A stretch of DNA of 64,000 nucleotides, taken from Paenibacillus ferrarius (GTDB taxonomy: Bacteria > Bacillota > Bacilli > Paenibacillales > NBRC-103111). The DNA lies in the NCBI RefSeq assembly GCF_002027705.1, contig NZ_MBTG01000010.1, forward strand, positions 144,759 to 208,758, written 5' to 3'. Position 1 is the stretch's first letter, and each line of letters starts with the position of its first letter. Below the pieces are notes generated by a model. That model was not told the origin of the DNA. It worked only from the letters and a program-made list of their open reading frames with translations, and did not search any database. Below are positions 35,764 through 43,577 of the stretch, in pieces. Both the position numbers and the translations under genes were made by a program.

Positions 35764-37089
35764 ATGACAAAGAAATGGTTCAAAGTGCTTACGGGCGCGA
35801 TGATGGTCGCCTCGGTCGTCACGCTTTCCGCATGCGGAGCAGGAGGAGAGAAGCCGGCCGCAACGACGGATAGCAAGACAGCAGCGGCAACTCCGGCGAC
35901 ATCAGATAAACCGGTTACTTTGCGTATTGTATGGTGGGGTTCTCAGACACGGCACGAAGCGACGCAGAAAGCTTTGGACCTTTATACCACCAAGCATCCA
36001 AACGTAAAGTTCGAGCCGGAGTTTTCAGGCTTTGACGGATATTTCCAAAAGCTGTCGACACAAGCGGCAGCTCATAACGCAGCGGATATCATTCAAATGG
36101 ATGCGGCTTACTTGGCGGAATATGCCGGACGCGGGCAATTGGCCGATCTGAGCCAAGGAATTAATCTAGCCGATGTCGATAAAACATTGGTTGATTCAGG
36201 GAAATACAGCAGTAAGCAATTTGCCATTCCGCTGGGCAATAACGCGATGGGCATGGGCTACAACAAAGCGGTTGTAGACTCTTTGGGTATCAAGGCACCA
36301 AGCGATGGGTGGACATGGGATGATTATTTCCAATTCGGCAAAGAAGCGAAAGCCAAGCTTGGCGCCGATAAATTTGCCCTATATAACTCGCTGAACGATT
36401 TGTTCAGCTATGATATGTACCAGTTGAGCAAAGGAAAAGGCTATTCAGTTACGCAAGAAGGCAAATTCAACATTGACAAAGATACATGGATGGAATGGGC
36501 GAACAAGCATCTCGAGCTGACCAAGGCCGGCGTTGTGCTGCCGCCAGACCAGTGGGCAACTGACAAGATTGGCGATCCGAAGCAGGATGTTGTGATTAAC
36601 GGCAAGTCCCTTATACGCCGGACATTTGCTTCCGAATTCCCAGGCTTAGCTACGAACCTGAAGGGGGCTGCGTTGGTAACAAGTCCCAAAGGCAGCGGCT
36701 ATCTGAAGCCTTCGATGTTCTGGAGCGTGAGCGCGGATTCCAAAAATGCCGCAGAAAGCAAGAAGTTCATTGATTGGTTCATTAATGATCAGGAAGCGGC
36801 GAATATCCTGGGCACATCCAGAGGCATTCCGGTTTCCAAAAAAATTCTGAAGGTTATGGAGCCAACGTTCAATCCAACGGACAAAGCGCAAGTTGACCTC
36901 ATTAACAAAACTGCTCCTAATGCGCAGCCATTCAATCCAGGTGCTGTTGGCTGGGGGAACTTCCAGAAAGATTATGCCAGTATCGTAGATCTGCTCTCTT
37001 TCGGAAAAAGTACAGTAGACAAAACGTATGATGAAATTGTTAAAAAAGCCAAAGAATACGAGAAGAATGCTTCACAAATCGCGAAGTAG
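35764..37089 (+). CDS. Sugar-binding lipoprotein of the ABC transporter
   Basis: A 441-residue extracellular solute-binding protein (family 1). The lipobox is TLSAC (Cys24), followed by a low-complexity Ala/Thr linker and the binding fold starting TLRIVWWGSQTRHEATQKAL. AAGAGGGG precedes the ATG. It delivers a carbohydrate to the two permeases encoded 4-5 kb upstream. The separate location after the regulator, with a 97-bp gap, suggests its own promoter and higher expression. A cre-like half site (TGTAACCGCTTTAT at 35702) lies upstream but does not match the full consensus. Confidence 0.92.
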   Translation: MTKKWFKVLTGAMMVASVVTLSACGAGGEKPAATTDSKTAAATPATSDKPVTLRIVWWGSQTRHEATQKALDLYTTKHPNVKFEPEFSGFDGYFQKLSTQAAAHNAADIIQMDAAYLAEYAGRGQLADLSQGINLADVDKTLVDSGKYSSKQFAIPLGNNAMGMGYNKAVVDSLGIKAPSDGWTWDDYFQFGKEAKAKLGADKFALYNSLNDLFSYDMYQLSKGKGYSVTQEGKFNIDKDTWMEWANKHLELTKAGVVLPPDQWATDKIGDPKQDVVINGKSLIRRTFASEFPGLATNLKGAALVTSPKGSGYLKPSMFWSVSADSKNAAESKKFIDWFINDQEAANILGTSRGIPVSKKILKVMEPTFNPTDKAQVDLINKTAPNAQPFNPGAVGWGNFQKDYASIVDLLSFGKSTVDKTYDEIVKKAKEYEKNASQIAK

Positions 37090-37130
37090 GACTGACGTCT
37101 AGGCATTGCGGCTGGTTCACGGAGTCCGAA

Positions 37131-37359
37131 GCCTGCGAAAGTGCAGGCTTTGTCAGAGAAAGTGGTTGAAAAGTGGAAAAGCCTGTGAAAGTGCAGGCTT
37201 TTTCAGGGAATGTGGCTGAAAAGTGGAAAAGCCTGCGATTATGCAGGAATTTCAAGCATTATCATCCTGAAATCGGAAATAAGCCGCAAAAAGATGTACA
37301 ATCGCAGGAATTTATTGATTTTGGGCTAAACCAAGCGCTAAATGATGCATAATCGCAGG
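37131..37359. repeat. Four-box repeat, family A, forward, with a duplicated first box
   Basis: Boxes start at 37131 (GCCTGCGAAAGTGCAGGC), 37181, 37231, 37293 and 37344 (GATGCATAATCGCAGG), with spacings of 50, 50, 62 and 51 bp. The first box and its spacer are present twice. Boxes 1-3 are hairpins flanked by A's and T's and would read as bidirectional terminators. The element begins 42 bp after the binding-protein gene. The rest of the 511-bp gap holds a degenerate box near 37391 and the cre site. Confidence 0.85.
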
Positions 37360-37557
37360 TTTTTAAAAAGAAGAACTGTGCACTTCATGGGATTCTGCAT
37401 CTTTGACTGGGGCTTAGTGATGCCTGACTTCCGGTTAAAAGGCAGGCAGGACTCCTAGTCCCAGCCATCCTAAAGTGAAAAAGGGCTTTCCTCAAGTGTT
37501 CTTACTTGTAGGACAGCTCCTCTTCACTAAATGAGCAACTAAGTTTAACGAAGTAAA

Positions 37558-37571
37558 TGTAAACGCTGTCA
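37558..37571 (+). promoter_or_regulatory. CcpA binding site (cre)
   Basis: TGTAAACGCTGTCA matches the cre consensus TGWNANCGNTNWCA at every fixed position. It lies 30 bp before the start codon of the secreted carbohydrate-active protein, consistent with repression when preferred sugars are present. Confidence 0.65.
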
Positions 37572-37600
37572 AAATAACACCCAAACAGGAGGAATATATT

Positions 37601-40600
37601 ATGTTTCAACCTAAAAAGTACATTCACAAAGTGCTCGGTTGCGTTGTCATGCTAAGCTTGTTGTTTCAAGGGACTAGCTATGCAGCAACAGATTATGCGC
37701 ACGGTAAGGTACCGATTAAGGATATTTACCCGACGCAGCAAAGCGTCATGAACAATCTGACAACACAAAAGGATAAATTGCTTGTTGGACAGCAGCCGGA
37801 TGGCAATTTCGAGGATTTTCCGCATAATACGAATATCATCCCGAACTGGAATTTCGAAAATGGCGGAACCGCGCCGACGGATTGGTCGAAGATAAGCTAT
37901 GCAGGTACTCCGGCCTATACCTATGTGACTAATGATGTGGCAGGCGCTCAAGCGGGCAAAAGAATGGTGCAAATTGATTCAAGCGCGGCTTCGACGATGG
38001 GGGCTTGGACAACAAGTCTTGCCAGCGTTCTGCCTGGCCAGAATTATTACTTCAGCGTCTATTATAAGACGACGAATATAGTCTCGACAGATCGAGGAGT
38101 GACTGCGCGGATATCGTTCATGGATGCTGCGAACAATTCCGTCTCGACGAGCGTTTACTTTGATGGCAAGATTGGCACGCAAGATTGGTCGGAGCTGAAG
38201 GGAGACGTGGAAATTCCGGCGAACCTGAGCAATCTGGATCACGTGACGATAGAGCTGATGTTATGGAATGCAACCGGCTCGGTAGCTTTTGATGCGGCAC
38301 GCTTCATGAATCGCAAAGTGGCTGCCAATAAGGAAGGGCCGAAGGAAACCAGCTTTGAGAATGTAACCATTGATACGACCAATAACTATGCGATTCCATG
38401 GAGACTCGTGACATCTACTGGAAATCCAAGCTTTTCAATTGATGCCGGGCAAGCCAAAACGGGAACAAAAAGCGCTAAAATTACGGCAAGCACCGCGACT
38501 ACCGCATCTTGGACGCAAGACGTCCATTTGACGCAAAAAACATTCAATATTTCCACCTGGTACAAAACGAGCAATGTCCTCTCATCCGACAAAGGTGTTG
38601 CCGTGGGCATTCGTTTTAAAGACGCGAATAACGGGGATGTGGCACCGGAAGTATTCTTGAATGGCACCGCGGGCACGAACGGCTGGACACGCCTTGCTGG
38701 TCAATTCACGGTCCCTGTCTCCACAGCGCAGGATCACGTAGAAATATCGCTGTATCTCTATAATGCGACAGGTACGGTGTGGTTTGATGAGCTGCAAGTT
38801 GAATACGCGAGTGTGCTCAGCAATGGAAGCTTCGAAGCAACAGCAAGCGGTACGACTCCGGATGCTTGGAGCTACAGCGCCCCTGAAGGCAGTCCGAAAC
38901 CAACCAAACTGTATGATACAACAGGCGCGAACGCGAGCAGCGGAGCTGACAGCATTGGGATCAACTCCACTTCAAACACGGGAAGAGCTTACTGGAATCA
39001 ACAATATACAGGAACATATCGTGAGGGAGACGGAAGGGTATTCAAAGCGAAGTATAAAACGTCGGCCGCTTTTAGCTCAGACGGGGCTCAGGCTGTTAAC
39101 GGTGTTACGCTGCGTGTTAACTTCTTGAAGGCCGATGGGACGAATGTTGCCCCTTCTGTCTATGTGACGGCACAGCCATCAACGACTTGGCAGGAAATCA
39201 GTGCGGTCTTCTCTGTACCGACAGGTACCGTGAAGGTTGAGGTCAATTTGGGATTATGGTATGCCAGCGGGACCGTTTGGTTTGACGATGCAGAATTGAT
39301 TGCGCCTAGACAAGGCGGGGATATGACTGACAATACGATCGGCGGTGCTGCGCTTCTAACCTATTGGTGGAACCAAAACGGCAGATCGGATGCCGATGTG
39401 CAGAAGGCTGCGCAGAAAGCTGTTGATTTCTATATTAACAAAAGAACATACACGCTCGACAACCCGGACACGACTTATTTAAGAACGATTAACAGCGGAG
39501 AATACTACAATCGCTTCTATATTGACGGTGAGGGCGATGCAATTGGCGACTATCCGACAACGGCATGGGCACTAAACTCGATTGGTCAAATTTTGAAATA
39601 CGGTGCGGAAAGCGGCAAGCCGCAGCTGCTCACCGCTGCTCAGAAAACGACGCTCGAGACGATTGCCAGATCGCTTTGGAGATGGCTGACCCGAACCTCG
39701 ATTTACAATCCGCAAAATGCTGATAACCAAGCCATTGGCACGGTGGTAGGCGGTTTAACGTTAGGCAAGGTTCTGAACGACACGGCTCTGCAAAATGAAG
39801 CCATCGCTTATTACAATACAGGCGTGAATGGCACGAATAATCCAATTGCTGATCCGGGGAACGGCGGGGCATTTGGCGGCGTCAGAAACGATCGTATTCT
39901 GGCAAATGGACATATGATTTTCGATGAAAAAGAAAAGTTCGATGCGCATTACGGTTTCTATGCCCTTTCGTTCTTGTCTGACTTGTACCTGCTTGTCAAC
40001 GACAAAACGTCCAATTTCTATTTGGACGGTGCCGAAATGGCTGCTTATATCAATGAGCGCCTTTCCGAAAACGGATGGCTGTACGCCGGCTCCAGACACG
40101 ATGAGTCTGATGGAGACGAAGGCAACATTACCTATTACGGGAATAATGTATTCAGCCATGAAACCGGCTATGATCTAGGCAGATTGCTGGCGGTCAGGGT
40201 GAATTTCGCAGACAGCAGCTATACCCCTGAAGTAATTGGGCACCGCGCACATTCGAACATTGAGATGCATGAACATTTCAAGACTTGGAGCGGAAGCAAG
40301 CCAACCTACAACAATGAGTTCAGTTTGAGCAAAAATAACGTATCGGTCTATTTCAATAAATCAGGCACGAATTTGGCTACGCCTCAAGCCATCTCAGTTC
40401 AAGGCGCTGCTTTCACGGAAGCGGCTGTGAATGGCGGCAGGGGCGAAGGGCTTTACTACAAGGATACGAATAATGCTTGGAATTTCTTAGTGAATTCTGG
40501 ATCAGGTACGAATGCGTATGCCAGTACAGCGAACTATCAGGTGCGCAAAGTGGATAAGACAAACTCAGCCATTTCGAATACACGCAGTGAATATTGGGTG

Positions 40601-41215
40601 ACGAATGGAACGACCCTTTACAACATTATGGCTGTGAAGTTCAATAGCAATGTTTCGCTCAAAGCGCTGAATCATTTAGTAGGCATGCCGTATATGTCGG
40701 CGGCGAATCGAATCATCAACGTATCTAACGGAACTGCGACCTTGGACCTCGCACAGAACAGCGGTTCGATTAGCGGCACGCAATTAACGATGGATGGTCT
40801 AAAGTTAAACGGTTGGCCGAACTTGCTCATGGAAAATAACACAGATACAGCGAACTTCGGTTTTAACGTACCAGGCAACTACTACAAAACCATTGAGAAA
40901 TTGCGCGAGAATCCTGACGAAGGCAGCAAAGCGAACTTTACATGGGGAAATATTAAAAACACGGACAGATTAAGCGTGAATCTCATTGACAGTGCTTCGA
41001 ACGTGTCCTACGTGAACGGGGATTGGGTTGTTATGGTCATGAAATATTCGGCAAGCGGCAGCACAGAAGGCTTCACGGTTACACCGACATATGCCAACGC
41101 AAGCAAATTGACGTTAAGCAACCTGATCGTAGAAGATAGCGGCATGAAGTTTAATTTGACTTGGCCGAATGTCACATTCACCGACAAGGCTAGCTCCGAA
41201 ACCATCTCGTACTAA
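37601..41215 (+). CDS. Large secreted carbohydrate-active protein, probable polysaccharide lyase-like enzyme
   Basis: A 1204-residue secreted protein. The signal peptide ends near SYAA (residue 28). Three homologous CBM-like beta-sandwich modules (CenC type) cover about residues 75-230, 245-395 and 400-565; each opens with a N/S-FE motif and closes with VWFD or VAFDAA. Residues about 575-880 look like an alpha/alpha toroid (ALLTYWWNQNG, DYPTTAWALNSIGQ, KFDAHYGFYALSFL). The C-terminal part is a large beta-sandwich. This layout resembles PL8-like lyases, but I cannot match it to a family by eye, and the substrate is unknown. AGGAGG precedes the ATG and a cre site lies upstream. Confidence 0.7.
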   Translation: MFQPKKYIHKVLGCVVMLSLLFQGTSYAATDYAHGKVPIKDIYPTQQSVMNNLTTQKDKLLVGQQPDGNFEDFPHNTNIIPNWNFENGGTAPTDWSKISYAGTPAYTYVTNDVAGAQAGKRMVQIDSSAASTMGAWTTSLASVLPGQNYYFSVYYKTTNIVSTDRGVTARISFMDAANNSVSTSVYFDGKIGTQDWSELKGDVEIPANLSNLDHVTIELMLWNATGSVAFDAARFMNRKVAANKEGPKETSFENVTIDTTNNYAIPWRLVTSTGNPSFSIDAGQAKTGTKSAKITASTATTASWTQDVHLTQKTFNISTWYKTSNVLSSDKGVAVGIRFKDANNGDVAPEVFLNGTAGTNGWTRLAGQFTVPVSTAQDHVEISLYLYNATGTVWFDELQVEYASVLSNGSFEATASGTTPDAWSYSAPEGSPKPTKLYDTTGANASSGADSIGINSTSNTGRAYWNQQYTGTYREGDGRVFKAKYKTSAAFSSDGAQAVNGVTLRVNFLKADGTNVAPSVYVTAQPSTTWQEISAVFSVPTGTVKVEVNLGLWYASGTVWFDDAELIAPRQGGDMTDNTIGGAALLTYWWNQNGRSDADVQKAAQKAVDFYINKRTYTLDNPDTTYLRTINSGEYYNRFYIDGEGDAIGDYPTTAWALNSIGQILKYGAESGKPQLLTAAQKTTLETIARSLWRWLTRTSIYNPQNADNQAIGTVVGGLTLGKVLNDTALQNEAIAYYNTGVNGTNNPIADPGNGGAFGGVRNDRILANGHMIFDEKEKFDAHYGFYALSFLSDLYLLVNDKTSNFYLDGAEMAAYINERLSENGWLYAGSRHDESDGDEGNITYYGNNVFSHETGYDLGRLLAVRVNFADSSYTPEVIGHRAHSNIEMHEHFKTWSGSKPTYNNEFSLSKNNVSVYFNKSGTNLATPQAISVQGAAFTEAAVNGGRGEGLYYKDTNNAWNFLVNSGSGTNAYASTANYQVRKVDKTNSAISNTRSEYWVTNGTTLYNIMAVKFNSNVSLKALNHLVGMPYMSAANRIINVSNGTATLDLAQNSGSISGTQLTMDGLKLNGWPNLLMENNTDTANFGFNVPGNYYKTIEKLRENPDEGSKANFTWGNIKNTDRLSVNLIDSASNVSYVNGDWVVMVMKYSASGSTEGFTVTPTYANASKLTLSNLIVEDSGMKFNLTWPNVTFTDKASSETISY

Positions 41216-41326
41216 TCTTGCAACTGGATGGTAGTAAAAGGCTGAAAGTGGTTGATGCTATTCAGATGCTATTCCTATATAATTTCTTCAATGAGGTACT
41301 AAAATAAACAATTGGAGAAATGGCTT

Positions 41327-41542
41327 ATGAACCTGTATATCTATTATGTGATATTTGCTTTGATTTTGTTGTCTGGTTCAGTTGCAACCTTTATGATAGG
41401 TCTTTCACGCAAAAACCGTGATGGGGATCAAACATATTTTCAAAAAACCGGCGTGAAATGGGTTCGTCTTACAGCTCTATATGTCGTTTCAATTGCTGCA
41501 GGCTTGCTAGCCTTGCTGGCGTATATTCATTATTCAGCTTAA
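41327..41542 (+). CDS. Small two-helix membrane protein, function unknown
   Basis: Seventy-one residues with two membrane helices (IYYVIFALILLSGSVATFMIG and LYVVSIAAGLLALLAYI) and a charged cytoplasmic loop (SRKNRDGDQTYF). I do not recognise it. GGAG stands nine bases before the ATG, and a strong terminator follows at once, so it appears to be a real single gene. Confidence 0.6.
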   Translation: MNLYIYYVIFALILLSGSVATFMIGLSRKNRDGDQTYFQKTGVKWVRLTALYVVSIAAGLLALLAYIHYSA

Positions 41543-41545
41543 AAA

Positions 41546-41590
41546 AAGAGGACAACTTTTTCCTAGTCAACAGGAAGAAATTGTCCTCTT
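41546..41590. terminator. Strong bidirectional terminator
   Basis: AAGAGGACAACTTTTTCC (41546-41563) and GGAAGAAATTGTCCTCTT (41573-41590) form a long, almost complete stem with A and T runs on the two sides. It ends the small membrane gene and also served the MocR-type gene on the other strand, now a pseudogene. Confidence 0.85.
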
Positions 41591-41591
41591 A

Positions 41592-42050
41592 TTACTTGAA
41601 ATGAAGCTGCAAAGCGTCATTGATATGTGCAAGTCCAGAATGGATCTCATCCAGTTGAGGTCTGGCATAACTAATGCGAATAAACCCCTGATCAGAGCCA
41701 TAAACGCTTCCCGGAACGAAAAGCACGCCTCTTTTGATCGACTCGTTAAGCCCCCCAAGAGGCTCTGTAAATGTGACGGAATCGCCCATGCATTGCTGAA
41801 GCCCTCGAATCATTTCATTTCTTTTGGTCCATAACCCATTGCGCAAGGTTGCCAGTTGATGCTCGAAATGTCCGCGTCATGAATTGCTCAGCGCCCCACT
41901 GCGGAATACTGCTCAAGCCGAAATCCATCTGCTGCCGAGTATCCGCTTCTCGCCTTAATTGTGTTATTCGTCTTATCGAATATCCCCGTAATTCCTTTAT
42001 TCGACGTGGCGGGCAGACGGCAGCCTTCTTCATTCTGAAATTGGCTGTTT
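41592..42050 (-). pseudogene. Decayed C-terminus of a MocR/GntR-type aminotransferase regulator
   Basis: Two - strand frames together read as the end of a PLP aminotransferase domain. One gives QMDFGLSSIPQWGAEQF, the other RNEMIRGLQQCMG, TEPLGGL, RGVLFVPGSVYG and FIRISYARPQLDEIHSGL. The reading frame shifts near 41815-41846, and the N-terminal HTH and most of the aminotransferase domain are missing. The original terminator is still in place at 41546-41590. Everything upstream has been replaced by repeats. Confidence 0.75.
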
Positions 42051-42196
42051 ATTAGTGAACATAGTTGGAGGCAAGGCTAAAACTTGCCGGCTTCCTTTAT
42101 ACATATTTTGATAATGGGGTGGTTAGAGTCGCTTGAGTAGTAGGAGTCACGCCCAACCTGTGAGTTTTGCTTCACGTCCGTTTGTATCGCCTAATT

Positions 42197-42606
42197 CCTG
42201 CAAATATGCATCCTTTTTGGCATGGGAATAGGCATATTGGTGAAAAACCTGCAATTATGCATCCTTTCGATACCTTTTTTCGATTCAAGGATGGAAAAGC
42301 TTAAAAAGCCTGCATAATCGCAGGCTTTCTAAACATATAAGAATTTATATGTTTCGGGGTTTGGGGTGAGCGAAGCTTACCCCTTATTTAACATATAAGA
42401 ATTTATATGTTTCGGGGTTTGGGGTGAGCGAAGCTTACCCCTTATTTAACATATAAGAATTTATATGTTTCGGGGTTTGGGGTGAGCGAAGCTTACCCCT
42501 TATTTAAAATTTTTGGTAAAATAGAGGTATGGACCCGAACGTAATGAAGCGAATATTTTTTGTGGTTTCACACAATTTGATCAAAAAAGCCTGCACTTTT
42601 GCAGGT
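42197..42606. repeat. Four-box repeat, family A, reverse orientation, split by the 58-bp array
   Basis: Boxes start at 42197, 42248 and 42309, spaced 51 and 61 bp, as in the copy at 23912. The fourth box is not 51 bp further on. A matching hairpin (GCCTGCACTTTTGCAGGT) appears only at 42589, after three copies of the 58-bp repeat and about 80 bp of other DNA. This looks like insertion or expansion between boxes 3 and 4. Confidence 0.75.
42332..42505. repeat. 58-bp tandem repeat, three exact copies
   Basis: Three head-to-tail 58-bp units start at 42332, 42390 and 42448. Each contains an AT hairpin (CATATAAGAATTTATATG) and a GC hairpin with the stem GGGGTGAGC and GCTTACCCC closed by a GAA loop. 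A diverged single copy lies at 18066-18117. The units are non-coding. Confidence 0.9.
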
Positions 42607-42705
42607 TTTGCAAAATCGGTGGTACCTATAGCTGGCACATTCGCTAACCTTGGTTTTGTGCTAGTTCCTTATTATTGTAAAGATAACCAAACGAATATTT
42701 AAATG

Positions 42706-43122
42706 TGGTTGGAATGGCTGGAGTAGCTGAAGTAGTTGGAGTTGGTTGGAGTTACTGGAGTGGTTGGAGTAACTGGAGTGGTTGGAGTAACTGGAGTGGT
42801 TGGAGTAACTGGAGTGGTTGGAGTAGCTGGAGTGGTTGGAGTGGCTGGAGTGGCTGGAGTGGCTGGAGTGGCTGGAGTGGTTGGAGTAACTGGAGTAACT
42901 GGAGTGGTTGGAGTAGCTGGAGTTGGTTGGAGTAGCTGGAGTGGTTGTAGTGACTGGAGTGACTGAAGTGGTTGGAGTAGCTGAAGTGGTTGTAGTGACT
43001 GGAGTGGTTGAAGTGGTTGAAGTGGTTGGAGTAGCTGGAGTAGTTGAAGTGGCTGGAGTGGCTGAAGTGGTTGGAGTGGCTGGAATGGCTGGAGTAGCTG
43101 GAGTGGCTGAAGTAGTTGGAGT
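42706..43122. repeat. 9-bp minisatellite (GGAGTGGCT / GGAGTAACT type)
   Basis: About 46 copies of a 9-bp unit, mostly GGAGTGGTT, GGAGTAACT, GGAGTGGCT and GGAGTAGCT, with diverged units (GAAGT) at both ends. Strand composition is highly skewed: the + strand is G-rich with almost no C. All the open frames through it (Trp-Ser-Gly, Val-x-Gly, Leu-Gln-Pro, Thr-Pro-Ala) simply follow from the unit length and have no ribosome binding site, so I treat it as non-coding. Confidence 0.85.
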
Positions 43123-43171
43123 CCCGCCCACGCTGTGAGTTTTTGCTTCATGACGTTTGTTTCGCCTAATT

Positions 43172-43290
43172 CCTGCAAATATGCATCCTTTTTGGCTTGG
43201 GAATAGGCATATTGGCGAAAAACCTGCAAATATGCATCCTTTCGAGACCTTTTTTCGTTTTTAGGATGGAAAAGCTTAAAAAGCCTGCAT
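43172..43290. repeat. Four-box repeat, family A, truncated duplicate
   Basis: Boxes start at 43172, 43223 and 43284, each exactly 975 bp after its counterpart at 42197, 42248 and 42309. About 60 bp of sequence before the first box matches too. The third box breaks off after GCCTGCATAA, where remains of an aldo/keto reductase gene begin, so a deletion or recombination end point lies inside the box. Confidence 0.8.
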
Positions 43291-43473
43291 AAGGTCAATA
43301 TAATCAACTCCGAGATTGAACAGACTGGCATCCACAGACTTTTTGATAAATGCCGGGTCTCCCTTTGGTCCTTGCGTATGCGTTATTCCGAATTTGGTTG
43401 CAAGTATCGCCTTATCCCGCGGATCTTCGAGTGCACGTCCAACCAGCTTCTCGTTGCCTCCGAATCGCTGCAA
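43290..43473 (-). pseudogene. Internal fragment of an aldo/keto reductase
   Basis: About 60 residues match the middle of an aldo/keto reductase (GGNEKLVGRALEDPRDKAIL, ATKFG, GDPAFIKKSVDASL, LGVDYIDL). Both ends are missing: the frame runs straight into a family-A repeat box on its 3' side, and no N-terminus is recognisable upstream. It differs clearly from the two intact aldo/keto reductases in the window and is a gene relic. Confidence 0.75.
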
Positions 43474-43577
43474 TGTCAGCGTTTATGTACGATGAAATCA
43501 AGGATTGCTAAAAAGAGGGAATTGATTAGTGCGCCATGAATAATTAAGTAACAGAAGCATTGAAAAGAGGAATAAAC

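Noticed and set aside
42661..43331. Long open frames through the minisatellite ([18 protein letters not shown] and WSGWSN repeats) as a repeat protein gene
   Set aside because: A 9-bp unit without stop codons keeps several frames open on both strands. None has a ribosome binding site or a plausible non-repeat start or end.
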